This document shows positions 17,899 through 27,131 of a stretch of 64,000 nucleotides of DNA, piece after piece. Within the stretch, counting starts at the first letter, position 1. Each line of letters starts with the position of its first letter. The notes under the pieces were generated by a model that was not told the DNA's origin, did no database searches, and saw only the letters and a list, made by a program, of their open reading frames with translations. The position numbers and the translations under genes are program-made. The DNA is taken from assembly GCF_009797025.1 (NCBI RefSeq), contig NZ_CP047027.1:434001-498000 (forward strand), written 5' to 3'. Origin of the DNA: Cellulophaga sp. L1A9. GTDB lineage: Bacteria; Bacteroidota; Bacteroidia; Flavobacteriales; Flavobacteriaceae.

Positions 17899-18765
17899 TT
17901 AATGATACTTAGAAAATAATTCAGTGGCCTTATTATAAGCTGCTTCAAAGACCATCCAATTAACATTACTATCTGCTTTAGCAGATGTGAAATAGGAAAG
18001 CATTTTTTCTGTAGGCATATTACCTGTTAACTCATCTTTTGCCATTGGACAACCACCGAAACCTTGTATTGCTCCATCAAACCTACGGCACCCTGCATTG
18101 TAAGCGGCATCTATCTTTTCATGCCATTTGGTAGGTGTCGTATGCAGGTGTGCTCCAAATTCTATATGAGGATATTTCGGTATTAGATTAGAGAAAAGGT
18201 ATGTGATTTGTTCTGGAGTAGAGGTACCCACAGTATCTGAGAGTGATAGAATCTTAACGCCCATAGCTGATAATTTTTCCGTCCACTCCCCTACTATTTC
18301 CACATTCCATGGGTCACCATATGGATTTCCAAAACCCATAGAAATATAGGTAACCACTTCTTTATTGGAACTGTTCGCTACCTCCAGGATTTCTTTTAAT
18401 ATTTCAACAGACTCTGCAATGGTTTTATGCGTATTTCGCATTTGAAAATTTTCTGAAATAGAAAAAGGGTACCCTAAGAAATCAATACTCTCCTCTTTTG
18501 AAGCATCCTGGGCTCCTCTGACATTTGCAACTATAGACAATAACTTACTTTGTGTTTTAGATAAATCTAACAATGAGAGTACTTCTGAGGTATCAATCAT
18601 TTGTGGAATAGCTTTAGGAGAGACAAAACTACCCACATCAATAGTATCAAAACCACAGCCTAACAAAGATTGAATATACTTCACCTTTTCTAGCGTTGGA
18701 ATAAAAGTCTTTATTCCTTGCATAGCATCACGGGGACACTCTATTATTTTTACTTTGTTAGTCAT
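17899..18765 (-). CDS. Hydroxymethylglutaryl-CoA lyase family enzyme
   Basis: 288 residues, close to the usual length of about 300. HMGL-like TIM barrel of the DRE-TIM superfamily. Seen: ECPRDAMQG near the N-terminus (R12, D13: metal/substrate), DTIDVGSFVSPKAIPQM, GDPWNVEIV, LSLSDTVGTSTPEQI, the metal-binding HxH in GAHLHTT (H206, H208), and the lyase loop GGCPMAKDELTGNMPTE with C239. The cysteine loop separates lyases from isopropylmalate synthases. It would split HMG-CoA into acetoacetate and acetyl-CoA in leucine catabolism. No leucine-degradation neighbours are visible. It lies upstream, on the same strand, of the imelysin operon but separated by its promoter. Confidence 0.85.
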   Translation of the reverse strand: MTNKVKIIECPRDAMQGIKTFIPTLEKVKYIQSLLGCGFDTIDVGSFVSPKAIPQMIDTSEVLSLLDLSKTQSKLLSIVANVRGAQDASKEESIDFLGYPFSISENFQMRNTHKTIAESVEILKEILEVANSSNKEVVTYISMGFGNPYGDPWNVEIVGEWTEKLSAMGVKILSLSDTVGTSTPEQITYLFSNLIPKYPHIEFGAHLHTTPTKWHEKIDAAYNAGCRRFDGAIQGFGGCPMAKDELTGNMPTEKMLSYFTSAKADSNVNWMVFEAAYNKATELFSKYH

Positions 18766-18797
18766 AAAATCAATTGTAATCTATTTCAAAATTACTA

Positions 18798-19424
18798 TTA
18801 TTTATTTGAAAATAAGAGGTAGACACCAATCCCGATAAAAACAATAATCTGTAGCCACTTTAAAATAAAGCCTATTTTTTTATTAGATTTTATATATTTT
18901 GATACCATTCCTGATAATATAGCAACAAGAACAAATATACTTAATGAGACAAGAATAAAAATAAAGCCCAAAACATAAAATTGAACAACAGTACTCATAG
19001 CATCACTAAATAAGAAACCAGGAAAAAATGCTAAGAAAAATATAGTCACCTTAGGATTTAATACATTCATTATAAATCCCTGTTTAAAAAGTGCTGTTGC
19101 ACTTTTTTTAGGAATGGTATTGGATTTCAAATCAATTTGCCCAGAACTTTTAAAAACTTTAAACGCCAAATAAAAGAGATATAAGGCCCCAAACACCTTA
19201 ATGCCCGTTAAGATTAAAATATTCTCTTTTATTAAAGCAGAAACACCAAAAGCCAATAAAGTAGTATGGATTAAGCAACCAGTAACCAAACCAAAAGCCG
19301 TGGCTATTCCATCTTTTCTTCCATTTATTACACTTTGCATTAGCACATAAATGATATCTGGACCTGGTGTTATTGCCAGAGCCGCTGTTGCTATAATAAA
19401 TGTATATAGGAGGTCGTAATTCAA
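18798..19424 (-). CDS. LysE/RhtB family amino-acid exporter
   Basis: 208 residues with about six membrane segments. The N-terminal signature TPGPDIIYVLMQSVINGRKD (AITPGPD) is typical of LysE/RhtB translocators. Further family pieces: GIATAFGLVTGCLIHTTLLA, KVFGALYLFYLAFKVF and NVLNPKVTIFFLAFFPGF. Members export amino acids or homoserine lactones by proton antiport; the substrate cannot be told. It is co-directional with the HMGL gene (gap 32 bp), possibly the same transcript. Confidence 0.9.
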   Translation of the reverse strand: MNYDLLYTFIIATAALAITPGPDIIYVLMQSVINGRKDGIATAFGLVTGCLIHTTLLAFGVSALIKENILILTGIKVFGALYLFYLAFKVFKSSGQIDLKSNTIPKKSATALFKQGFIMNVLNPKVTIFFLAFFPGFLFSDAMSTVVQFYVLGFIFILVSLSIFVLVAILSGMVSKYIKSNKKIGFILKWLQIIVFIGIGVYLLFSNK

Positions 19425-19510
19425 GCCTAAAATTTAAAATAATGCTAAATATACCCTAAAAAGGCAAAACATTTAAGTCATATTATCCTATCTTACCTAA
19501 AAGATTTTTT

Positions 19511-19924
19511 ATGAAGAAAGTAGCTTTTGCTTTAATCTTGCTTACGATCACCTCAATTTATGCGCAAGACAAACCGGTAACAAAAGAAAAAATGACCAAC
19601 ACTACAAACAACAATGAAGCGAAACTATTAAGACATGTCGTTTTATTTCAATTTAAAAAAAGCACAACTGCTGAAAAAATTAAAGAAATAGAAGTAGCTT
19701 TTCATCAACTACCTTCCAAGATTAAAGAAATTAATGGGTATGAATGGGGACTAAACAATAGTCCTGAAAATTTAAGTAAAGGCTTTACGCATTGTTTTTT
19801 TCTGACGTTTAAAAATGAAGAAGATCGTGCTAAATACTTACCACACCCCGATCACAAAGCTTTTGGAACACTATTAACACCGCACTTAGAAGATGTTCTA
19901 GTACTAGATTACTGGACCAACTAA
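19511..19924 (+). CDS. Secreted Dabb (stress-responsive A/B barrel) domain protein
   Basis: 137 residues. Signal peptide [18 protein letters not shown] with cleavage before QDKPV. A short linker leads to the Dabb domain (about 42-137): [60 protein letters not shown] (each a continuous 20-residue piece) and PDHKAFG. Dabb domains are dimeric ferredoxin-like barrels seen in plant stress proteins and in some bacterial enzymes. An exported version is common in Bacteroidetes and has no assigned reaction. The end overlaps the convergent pyrD stop by 4 bp. Confidence 0.85.
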   Translation: MKKVAFALILLTITSIYAQDKPVTKEKMTNTTNNNEAKLLRHVVLFQFKKSTTAEKIKEIEVAFHQLPSKIKEINGYEWGLNNSPENLSKGFTHCFFLTFKNEEDRAKYLPHPDHKAFGTLLTPHLEDVLVLDYWTN

Positions 19925-20958
19925 CTTCTTTTTAAAATAGCCTTATTAATTCTCTTTACTAAAGCGGGTCCTTCATAGATAAAGCCTGTCCATAGCTGAA
20001 TTAAGTCTGCACCAGCATCTAGTTTCTCTAGCGCTTCTTCTGCAGAGGTAATTCCGCCTACCCCAATAATAGGAAATGCTTTATTACTTTTCTCTGACAA
20101 GAACCTAATGACCTCCGTACTTCTTTGCGCTAAAGGTTTTCCGCTTAAACCTCCTGCTTCCTCCAACAGCAATTGATGTGATTTTAAACCTTCTCTATTT
20201 ATGGTGGTATTTGTAGCTATAATTCCATCAATTTTAGTAGTTGCTACAATATCAATAATATCCAACAATTGGCTATCTGTTAAGTCTGGAGCAATTTTAA
20301 GTAAGATTGGTTTTTCTTTTACCTCTTTTTCTGTAGCTATTTTTGTATTCTCTGCCTTTAATTGATTTAGTAATTTAGTCAAAGGCTCTTTATCCTGTAG
20401 CTCCCGAAGCCCTGGAGTATTTGGCGAACTAACGTTTACGACAAAATAGTCTACATGATCAAAAAGAGCTTCAAAGCAAATAAGATAATCTGAAGTTGCT
20501 TTTTCGTTAGGGGTAATTTTATTTTTACCAATATTACCACCTACAATAACGCGATGTTCTTTTTTTAGCTCAGCTACAGCTTCTAAAACTCCTAAATTAT
20601 TAAACCCCATTCTGTTAATAATCGCCTGATCTGCCTTAAGTCTAAAAAGTCGCTTTTTAGGATTTCCCTCTTGTGGTTTTGGCGTAAGGGTACCTATTTC
20701 TATAAATCCGAATCCGAAATCCGATAACTCGTTATATAGCTTTGCATTTTTATCGAATCCCGCTCCTAATCCTACTGGATTTTTAAAAGTAAGACCAAAC
20801 AATTCACGTTCCAACTTCTTATCCTCTATAACATAGATTGCTCTAAAGATTTTTGAAAAACCAATTTTACCCAGAAGATTAATCATAAAAAAAGAAAAAT
20901 GATGAATTTTCTCTGGATCAAACAAGAAAAATATAGGGCGTAGAATAAGTTTGTACAT
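19921..20958 (-). CDS. pyrD: Dihydroorotate dehydrogenase (quinone), class 2
   Basis: 345 residues. Oxidises dihydroorotate to orotate in pyrimidine synthesis, passing electrons through FMN to menaquinone at the inner membrane. The N-terminal extension (residues 1-40, [20 protein letters not shown]) is the membrane-associating quinone-binding helix pair of class 2 enzymes. Other motifs: [62 protein letters not shown] (catalytic Ser of class 2), [30 protein letters not shown] and [20 protein letters not shown]. Single gene. Confidence 0.96.
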   Translation of the reverse strand: MYKLILRPIFFLFDPEKIHHFSFFMINLLGKIGFSKIFRAIYVIEDKKLERELFGLTFKNPVGLGAGFDKNAKLYNELSDFGFGFIEIGTLTPKPQEGNPKKRLFRLKADQAIINRMGFNNLGVLEAVAELKKEHRVIVGGNIGKNKITPNEKATSDYLICFEALFDHVDYFVVNVSSPNTPGLRELQDKEPLTKLLNQLKAENTKIATEKEVKEKPILLKIAPDLTDSQLLDIIDIVATTKIDGIIATNTTINREGLKSHQLLLEEAGGLSGKPLAQRSTEVIRFLSEKSNKAFPIIGVGGITSAEEALEKLDAGADLIQLWTGFIYEGPALVKRINKAILKRS

Positions 20959-21043
20959 GAAAGGCTAAAATTTTCACAAAAATACAAACATCAACAAAGA
21001 ACTTCACCAGTTACTCTTAATTTTATTAACACAACAATACACC

Positions 21044-21457
21044 TTATTCTATAAGTTTCTCAATTGGTGTTCTTTTTGCAGATTCACACAGTAATTGATA
21101 GCGTTCATATTGTTTTTCGTTGAATAATGAAATCAATTTTTGATCATAACTCACTGTAATTGCAAACATTTTATCTTCTAATTCCTTATGCTTCTTAGCA
21201 AGAATTAAAAGTTCATCTGGTGTACTTTGCGGGTGGGTTTCAAAAAGTTTTTTTACTTCCAATTCCTGATCATCCATCTCCGCCTTCAGATCTTTCCGCA
21301 ACACCTCTAAAACCGTTGTTTGCTCTTCATTTAATTGAAAAATAGTCTTTATAGTATCCGCATTTTTACTGCCAATATCTAAAATACAAGCTTGCGCATT
21401 TGTTTTGACTACACTTAAAAAAAGGACTATCACTGAAAATAAAAGTTTAAGCTTCAT
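21044..21457 (-). CDS. Small secreted helical protein, Spy/CpxP-like
   Basis: 137 residues. Signal peptide MKLKLLFSVIVLFLSVVKT then NAQA. The mature part is almost entirely charged helix: FQLNEEQTTVLEVLRKDLKA, LEVKKLFETHPQSTPDELLI, KKHKELEDKMFAITVSYDQK and LISLFNEKQYERYQLLCESA. The L-N-E-E-Q start and the repeated F-x-x-L-x-x-E-Q-x-x-x-Y pattern recall the LTxxQ-type Spy/CpxP periplasmic chaperones, but similarity is weak and no family assignment is certain. It has two cysteines, one near the mature N-terminus. Stands alone upstream of pyrD. Confidence 0.5.
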   Translation of the reverse strand: MKLKLLFSVIVLFLSVVKTNAQACILDIGSKNADTIKTIFQLNEEQTTVLEVLRKDLKAEMDDQELEVKKLFETHPQSTPDELLILAKKHKELEDKMFAITVSYDQKLISLFNEKQYERYQLLCESAKRTPIEKLIE

Positions 21458-21584
21458 TTGTTTGATTTGAATAACGTAACTAAATTATAACAACTTAAAC
21501 GTATCCTACGCTAAAAAAGTATAAAGAATTAAATAATTACAATGCAAAAAACCTAATTCGTATTTTTATAAAAAATTATAATAA

Positions 21585-22826
21585 ATGAACCCTATTCTTA
21601 ATAGATTTTTGAGTTACGTAACTATTGACACTCAAAGCGACCCAAACTCATCAACAACACCGAGTACCAAGAAGCAATGGAATTTAGCCAATAAATTAGC
21701 CGAAGAATTAAAATTAATTGGACTAAGCGATGTTACCATCGATAAGAATGCTTACATCATGGCAACCCTTCCAAGCAATAGCACCTACGCCAACATTCCT
21801 GTAATAGGTTTTATAGCCCATTTTGATACTTCACCAGATTTTTCAGGAACGAACGTAAATCCACAAATTATTGAAAATTACGATGGAAAAGACATCGTTT
21901 TGAATAAGGAAAAAAATATTATTCTTTCTCCAAATTATTTTGATGATTTACTTCAATACAAAGGACAAACTATTATAACTACAGATGGCACAACTCTTCT
22001 TGGTGCCGACGATAAAGCAGGAATTACAGAAATAGTTTCGGCGATGGAATATTTAATACATCATCCTGAAATAAAACATGGTACTATAAAAATAGGTTTT
22101 ACTCCTGATGAGGAAATTGGTCGTGGAGCGCATAAATTTGATGTGGAAAAATTTGGTGCAGATTGGGCGTACACTATGGATGGAAGTCAGGTTGGAGAAT
22201 TAGAATACGAAAATTTCAATGCTGCTTCTGCTAAAATTTCAATTACAGGTAAAAGTGTCCACCCGGGTTATGCCAAAGGAAAAATGATCAATGCGATAAG
22301 TATAGCTAATGAATTTATGACTTTGTTACCCGAAAATGAAGTTCCTCAAAAAACAACAGGTCGCGAAGGCTTTTTTCATGTTCATCATATTTCTGGTGAA
22401 ATAGAAAACGCAACGATTGAGCTCATCATAAGAGATCACGACAAAGAATTATTTGAAGAACGCAAGAGGCTTATAACTACTATAAAAGATAAATTATCAA
22501 CCCTTCATGGCGATTGTATATCCATTGAGGTAAAAGACCAATATTTTAATATGAAGGAAAAGGTAGCCCCTGTTTATCATATTGTTACTACCGCTAAAGA
22601 AGCAATGGAGTCGCTAGGCATCACACCACTTATAAAACCCATTAGAGGGGGCACAGACGGGTCTCAATTAAGCTTTATGGGATTACCCTGTCCGAATATT
22701 TTTGCGGGAGGACATAATTTCCATGGTAAATATGAATATGTCCCTTTAGAAAGTATGGAGAGTGCTGTAAAAGTAATTGTAAAAATTTGTGAGCTTACTG
22801 CCTTAAACAACGCTAAAAACCTCTAA
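21585..22826 (+). CDS. pepT: Peptidase T (tripeptide aminopeptidase)
   Basis: 413 residues, M20B family, di-zinc, cytosolic; removes N-terminal residues from tripeptides. Seen in order: FLSYVTIDTQSDPNSSTTPS, the metal motif IAHFDTSPDFSG (first His and Asp), LLGADDKAGITEIVSAMEYL (bridging Asp), the catalytic Glu motif TPDEEIGRGAHKFD, YTMDGSQVGELEYENFNAAS, the dimerisation lid domain (about 210-320), and the C-terminal ligand region RGGTDGSQLSFMGLPCPNIF and GGHNFHGKYEYVP. Length and motifs match the family throughout. Monocistronic. Confidence 0.95.
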   Translation: MNPILNRFLSYVTIDTQSDPNSSTTPSTKKQWNLANKLAEELKLIGLSDVTIDKNAYIMATLPSNSTYANIPVIGFIAHFDTSPDFSGTNVNPQIIENYDGKDIVLNKEKNIILSPNYFDDLLQYKGQTIITTDGTTLLGADDKAGITEIVSAMEYLIHHPEIKHGTIKIGFTPDEEIGRGAHKFDVEKFGADWAYTMDGSQVGELEYENFNAASAKISITGKSVHPGYAKGKMINAISIANEFMTLLPENEVPQKTTGREGFFHVHHISGEIENATIELIIRDHDKELFEERKRLITTIKDKLSTLHGDCISIEVKDQYFNMKEKVAPVYHIVTTAKEAMESLGITPLIKPIRGGTDGSQLSFMGLPCPNIFAGGHNFHGKYEYVPLESMESAVKVIVKICELTALNNAKNL

Positions 22827-22846
22827 AGTAAATCAGCATTAAGCAT

Positions 22847-22876
22847 AAAAAAAGCACCTTATAAAGGTGCTTTTTT
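22847..22876. terminator. Bidirectional terminator between pepT and yajC
   Basis: 11-bp stem (22850-22860 with 22864-22874, AAGCACCTT core) with A-run and T-run on either side. Confidence 0.9.
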
Positions 22877-22894
22877 AACTTATAAAAGTTGTAA

Positions 22895-23191
22895 TTATTT
22901 TTTCTCTATTACTGCAGGAGCATTAAGCTTTGAACTCATCTCTAAAGAAAGCGCTGAACGCTCAAACTTTATTTTACCCGCTAAAGTTTCAATTACACAA
23001 GAATTATCTTTATCATTTAATTCTACAATCTTACCGTGCATTCCGCTTTTAGTAACTACTTTATCACCTTTTTTAAGTTCAGCAGAAAATTTCTTTTCTT
23101 GCTTTTGCTTTTTTCTCTGAGGTGCAATCATAAAGAAGTAAAATACTACGAAAATTGCAATCAGTGGTATAAATGGATATTTTTCTAACAT
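22895..23191 (-). CDS. yajC: Preprotein translocase subunit YajC
   Basis: 98 residues. A single N-terminal transmembrane helix (FIPLIAIFVVFYFFMIAPQR) is followed by the characteristic RKKQKQEKKF stretch and a small cytosolic beta-domain with LKKGDKVVTKSGMHGKIVEL. YajC associates with SecDF at the Sec translocase. It is last gene of a nusB-DUF1573-yajC operon, 4 nt after the DUF1573 stop; this order is conserved in flavobacteria. Confidence 0.93.
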   Translation of the reverse strand: MLEKYPFIPLIAIFVVFYFFMIAPQRKKQKQEKKFSAELKKGDKVVTKSGMHGKIVELNDKDNSCVIETLAGKIKFERSALSLEMSSKLNAPAVIEKK

Positions 23192-23195
23192 GTAA

Positions 23196-23672
23196 TTATG
23201 ACTGTTTTAATGGTCCTACTGGAGCACCATCTTTAGGGGTTATAAATGCTTTTATTCTTAATTGTTCCGTTCCCTTTTCTGTATTTGCAGATACGGTAAC
23301 TACTTTAGTAACCACATTACTTCCTGAACCATTAAATTGTACTAATAATTCTCCTGATTCTCCTGGTGCAATTGCTCCTTTTGAATATTTCGGTATCGTA
23401 CAACCACAAGTACTTTTTGCATCTGTAATAATAAGTGGTGCATCGCCAGTATTTGTAAATTTAAAAACTGTTTCTTGGGGTGTATTCTGAATAATTGATC
23501 CAAAATCATGCTCTACTTTCTCAAAAGCCATTACAGGCAACAACTTTGCTGCTTCATCTCTCTGACCTGCTGCTTCAAGGTTTGAATTATTGATTTTACT
23601 AGTTGCATCTTCCTTACAGGACATTAAAACAACTACCAACAGTGCATTTAATGCGATAACTATTTTTCTCAT
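23196..23672 (-). CDS. DUF1573 lipoprotein
   Basis: 158 residues. Lipobox VVLMSC with C19. The DUF1573 domain (about 50-150) is an immunoglobulin-like fold: FEKVEHDFGSIIQNTPQETV, FKFTNTGDAPLIITDAKSTC, GCTIPKYSKGAIAPGESGEL. The TCGCT motif is the family hallmark. The function is unknown; a periplasmic or surface protein-protein role is assumed. It sits in the middle of the nusB-yajC operon. Confidence 0.88.
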   Translation of the reverse strand: MRKIVIALNALLVVVLMSCKEDATSKINNSNLEAAGQRDEAAKLLPVMAFEKVEHDFGSIIQNTPQETVFKFTNTGDAPLIITDAKSTCGCTIPKYSKGAIAPGESGELLVQFNGSGSNVVTKVVTVSANTEKGTEQLRIKAFITPKDGAPVGPLKQS

Positions 23673-23714
23673 AACCGTCTAAATATTTATAATTTTAATC
23701 AAAAATAAACAATA

Positions 23715-24662
23715 TTATAATAAACCTCTGCCTATTTTGTTTAGTTTTCCATCTTGTTGATACTCCTTAATTAGTTTATCTAAAATACCATTAATAAAAG
23801 TACTACTCTTTGGCGTACTATATTCTTTAGCTAATTCTAAATATTCATTTATCGTAACTCGTTCTGGTATTGATGGGAAGTTTAACAATTCGGCAATGGC
23901 CATTTTCAATAGAATAGCATCTATATCTGCAATTCTATCTTTATCCCAATTAGGGGTTTTTCCTTCAATTTCCTTAACTAATTTCTCGTTTTGAAGTAAT
24001 GTTTTGGATAAGAGCTTTTTTGAAAATTCTATATCTTCCTGATCCTTAATTAGAGGAGGTAAGAAATAAGATTCCACCGCACCTTCTTTAGTCTTCTTTA
24101 AAAGCTTTAGAATAAAGGTGTTCACCAAAGGAATATCATCTACCCAAGTAAGTTTATCGTCTTCAAAATATTCGTAGATTTTTTCATTAGGAGCAATGAT
24201 ATTCTTAAACAAATCTACAATTAGCTGTTTATCGTCTTCAAATGTAGCCGATTTTGTATGCATGTATTTTTGGTAAGAATCACTTGCTATAATCTCCTTA
24301 TAAAGTAATTTTACGTATTCATCATTCAAATACCAATTCTGAAGTTTTCTAATCTCAAGTTCTTCATCAAGAACTTTATTATCAGAAATCATTTTTAGAA
24401 ATTTGTTGTTCACAAACTTCCTCTTATCATCAAAAGTATTGGATGAATCTGACAAATAAGTATTCGCAGAAAGCTCAACTTGCTCTTTTGCAAAATGATG
24501 AATTTCTTTCATTAAACTCAACATCAATAAATACAAAGAATATGTATTTTCAATACTGAATTTTAAAAACTTCTGTTGTTTTTCTAAAGAATCGTCATTG
24601 GAACGTGTTAATGCATAAATACACTGCATTACTTTTACTCGCACATGCCTTCTTGTAAGCAT
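23715..24662 (-). CDS. nusB: Transcription antitermination factor NusB (long Bacteroidetes form)
   Basis: 315 residues, about twice the E. coli length. It begins MLTRRHVRVKVMQCIYALTR, the arginine-rich N-terminus of NusB. An extra helical insertion (about 25-200) precedes the conserved C-terminal part: DRIADIDAILLKMAIAELLN, FPSIPERVTINEYLELAKEY and STPKSSTFINGILDKLIKEY. NusB with S10/NusE binds boxA RNA for rRNA antitermination. The elongated form is usual in Flavobacteriia. First gene of the nusB-DUF1573-yajC operon. Confidence 0.92.
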   Translation of the reverse strand: MLTRRHVRVKVMQCIYALTRSNDDSLEKQQKFLKFSIENTYSLYLLMLSLMKEIHHFAKEQVELSANTYLSDSSNTFDDKRKFVNNKFLKMISDNKVLDEELEIRKLQNWYLNDEYVKLLYKEIIASDSYQKYMHTKSATFEDDKQLIVDLFKNIIAPNEKIYEYFEDDKLTWVDDIPLVNTFILKLLKKTKEGAVESYFLPPLIKDQEDIEFSKKLLSKTLLQNEKLVKEIEGKTPNWDKDRIADIDAILLKMAIAELLNFPSIPERVTINEYLELAKEYSTPKSSTFINGILDKLIKEYQQDGKLNKIGRGLL

Positions 24663-24783
24663 TTTTAAAGAACTTAAATGGGTTAAACTTCGAGCGGCAA
24701 AAATAGGACTATATTTTTAATACTAGGTTATGGTTTGATTATATCTTATCAGTTTTATAACATTTCATTTTACTTTAATCCCA

Positions 24784-24791
24784 TATCTTTG
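24784..24791 (+). promoter_or_regulatory. Probable -7 element of the ABC exporter gene
   Basis: TATCTTTG matches TAnnTTTG and lies 45 nt before the ATG at 24837. No clear -33 box. Confidence 0.45.
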
Positions 24792-24836
24792 CTTCCTAGA
24801 TTAGAAAAACCAACACTTTACAGCAACTAAAGCTTC

Positions 24837-26591
24837 ATGAAGGAATTAAAATACATCAATAAATATTTAAAAAAGTATGGCATACAGCTACTTTTAGGGT
24901 TGTTTATCACAATAATAGCTAGAGTATTCTCTTTGGTAACCCCATCTTATGTAAAAAAATCTATTGAAGTCGTAGAAAAATACGGCAATAATGTCATTGA
25001 CAAATCTGAAGCTAAAGAATTGTTATTGGAAAACATTCTCATCATTCTAGGTACAGCATTGCTCGCTGCTCTGTTTACTTTCTTAATGAGACAAACAATT
25101 ATTAAAGTATCTCGTTATATTGAATACGATTTAAAGAATGAAGTTTTTGATCACTATCAATTACTAAATCTTAATTTTTACAAAAAAAATAGAACGGGTG
25201 ATTTAATGAACCGGATCAGTGAAGATGTAGGTGAAGTTAGAAATTACGCAGGTCCTGCACTTATGTACGGCATCAATACCATTACACTATTTGCCTGTAT
25301 CATACCCTTAATGTTTATGACGGCTCCAAAATTAGCCGTGTACACCTTAATCCCACTTCCTATTTTATCCGTGTTAATTTATAACATTAGTAAAGTTATC
25401 CATAAACGCAGCACTATCGTACAACAATACCTTTCAAAACTTTCTACTTTCACGCAAGAATCTTTTTCAGGAATTTCTGTAATTAAGGCCTATGGATTAG
25501 AAGGTAAAATTAATACAGAACTTACAGAACTCGCTATAGAAGGTAAAAATAAGAGTATGAATTTGGCCAAAGTAAACGCTTGGTTCTTTCCTTTAATGGT
25601 TCTCTTAATAGGTATAAGTACCATTTTTGTTATTTATATTGGTGGTACACAGTATATAAACGGGGAAATAGAATCTGTAGGTGTGATTGCCGAATTTGTT
25701 ATTTACGTAAACATGCTTACTTGGCCTGTGGCTGTAATTGGATGGCTAACTTCTATTGTTCAGCGTGCTGAAGCATCACAAAAGCGTATCAATGAGTTTC
25801 TTCATATTACTCCTACTATTATAAACGAAGTTTCAGAACCAACGCCTTTACATGGTAAAATTGAATTCAAAAATGTAACATTCACCTACGAAGACACGAA
25901 TATAACGGCGCTTAATAATATTTCATTCACCATCGCGTCTGGACAAACGGTAGCTATTATTGGAAAAACCGGGTCTGGAAAATCTACAATATTAGACTTA
26001 GTGGCTCGACTTTATGATGTTAGCTCTGGAGAAATACTTCTAGATGATATTCCTATAAAAAAGCTAAATTTAAATTCCATTCGTCAAGACATTGGAGCGG
26101 TACCGCAAGATGCTTTTCTTTTTTCTGATTCTATAAAGAATAATATCAAATTTGGAAAAGAAAACGCTACTGACGAAGAAATCATAAATGTGGCTAAAAA
26201 AGCGGTAGTTCATAAAAACATTATGGATTTCACTAAAAAGTATGATACTATTTTAGGAGAAAGAGGAATCACCTTAAGTGGAGGTCAAAAACAGCGTGTA
26301 TCTATTGCCCGAGCGTTATTAAAAAACCCTCAAATTTACTTATTTGATGACTGCTTGTCTGCTGTAGATACCGAGACAGAAGAAAAAATACTTAAAAATT
26401 TAAAGAATGCTGCTAAGAGTAAGACCACTTTAATAGTAAGCCATAGAGTATCCTCAGCAAAAAATGCTGACAAAATTATCATTTTAAAAGAAGGAAAAAT
26501 ATTACAAGAAGGAACGCATGAGTCTCTTATTGAGGTAGATGGATACTATAAAGAACTTTACCACACACAATTGATTGATAAAGAAAGCTGA
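24837..26591 (+). CDS. ABC transporter, fused permease-ATPase (MdlB/multidrug exporter type)
   Basis: 584 residues. The six-helix exporter membrane domain (about 1-310) is followed by an ATPase domain: Walker A GKTGSGKST (about 376-384), Q-loop VPQDAFLFSDS, signature LSGGQKQR (about 480), Walker B IYLFDDCLSAVD and switch His SHR. Half-transporter that works as a dimer, probably exporting lipids or hydrophobic compounds; the substrate is unknown. The coupling-helix region LNFYKKNRTGDLMNRISEDV is typical. It stands alone, with DUF3276 75 bp downstream. Confidence 0.92.
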   Translation: MKELKYINKYLKKYGIQLLLGLFITIIARVFSLVTPSYVKKSIEVVEKYGNNVIDKSEAKELLLENILIILGTALLAALFTFLMRQTIIKVSRYIEYDLKNEVFDHYQLLNLNFYKKNRTGDLMNRISEDVGEVRNYAGPALMYGINTITLFACIIPLMFMTAPKLAVYTLIPLPILSVLIYNISKVIHKRSTIVQQYLSKLSTFTQESFSGISVIKAYGLEGKINTELTELAIEGKNKSMNLAKVNAWFFPLMVLLIGISTIFVIYIGGTQYINGEIESVGVIAEFVIYVNMLTWPVAVIGWLTSIVQRAEASQKRINEFLHITPTIINEVSEPTPLHGKIEFKNVTFTYEDTNITALNNISFTIASGQTVAIIGKTGSGKSTILDLVARLYDVSSGEILLDDIPIKKLNLNSIRQDIGAVPQDAFLFSDSIKNNIKFGKENATDEEIINVAKKAVVHKNIMDFTKKYDTILGERGITLSGGQKQRVSIARALLKNPQIYLFDDCLSAVDTETEEKILKNLKNAAKSKTTLIVSHRVSSAKNADKIIILKEGKILQEGTHESLIEVDGYYKELYHTQLIDKES

Positions 26592-26665
26592 AAAAAGTTG
26601 TTAGATTAGCATTTTTTTTTCATTTTTGAAGGTACACTAATAATTAACTATAGATTTTTTTAGCA

Positions 26666-27046
26666 ATGGGGGAAAAAGAATTGATGGATCAGGAGGAAAT
26701 ATTCTCCAAGGTTTTAAGAGCAGGAAGAAGGACTTATTTTTTTGACGTAAGAAGCACAAAAGCAGGTGATTATTACCTTACTGTTACTGAGAGTAAAAAA
26801 TTTACTCATGACGATGGATCATTCCACTACAAAAAGCATAAAATTTATCTTTACAAAGAAGATTTTTCAGCTTTTAAGAACAATCTAGATGAAATGATGA
26901 GTTATATTATTGAAGAGAAAGGCTCTGAAGTAATTTCTGAGCGTCATCAAAAAGATTTCAAGAGAGAGGAAGATGTTTTGGTTGAAAATAATGTAACAGA
27001 CACAGCTAAAGATAGCTTTACTGACATTAGCTTTGATGATATCTAA
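26666..27046 (+). CDS. DUF3276 (PUR-domain) nucleic-acid-binding protein
   Basis: 126 residues. The PUR-alpha-like fold occupies about 10-92: EIFSKVLRAGRRTYFFDVRS, TKAGDYYLTVTESKKF, YKKHKIYLYKEDFSAFKNNL. An acidic tail follows. PUR-domain proteins bind single-stranded DNA or RNA; the Bacteroidetes and spirochaete versions (Borrelia BpuR) are RNA/DNA binders with regulatory roles. The ATG at 26666 is preferred. Monocistronic with its own terminator. Confidence 0.88.
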   Translation: MGEKELMDQEEIFSKVLRAGRRTYFFDVRSTKAGDYYLTVTESKKFTHDDGSFHYKKHKIYLYKEDFSAFKNNLDEMMSYIIEEKGSEVISERHQKDFKREEDVLVENNVTDTAKDSFTDISFDDI

Positions 27047-27073
27047 AAATTTAATTGTAAAAAATTAATGGAC

Positions 27074-27101
27074 AACGGCTCTTTTTAAGAGCCGTTTTTC
27101 T
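27074..27101 (+). terminator. Terminator of the DUF3276 gene
   Basis: Perfect 10-bp stem (27074-27083 with 27087-27096), 3-nt loop, then T-run. Confidence 0.9.
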
Positions 27102-27131
27102 ATTTTTATAGGGACTAATTTAAACTACTCT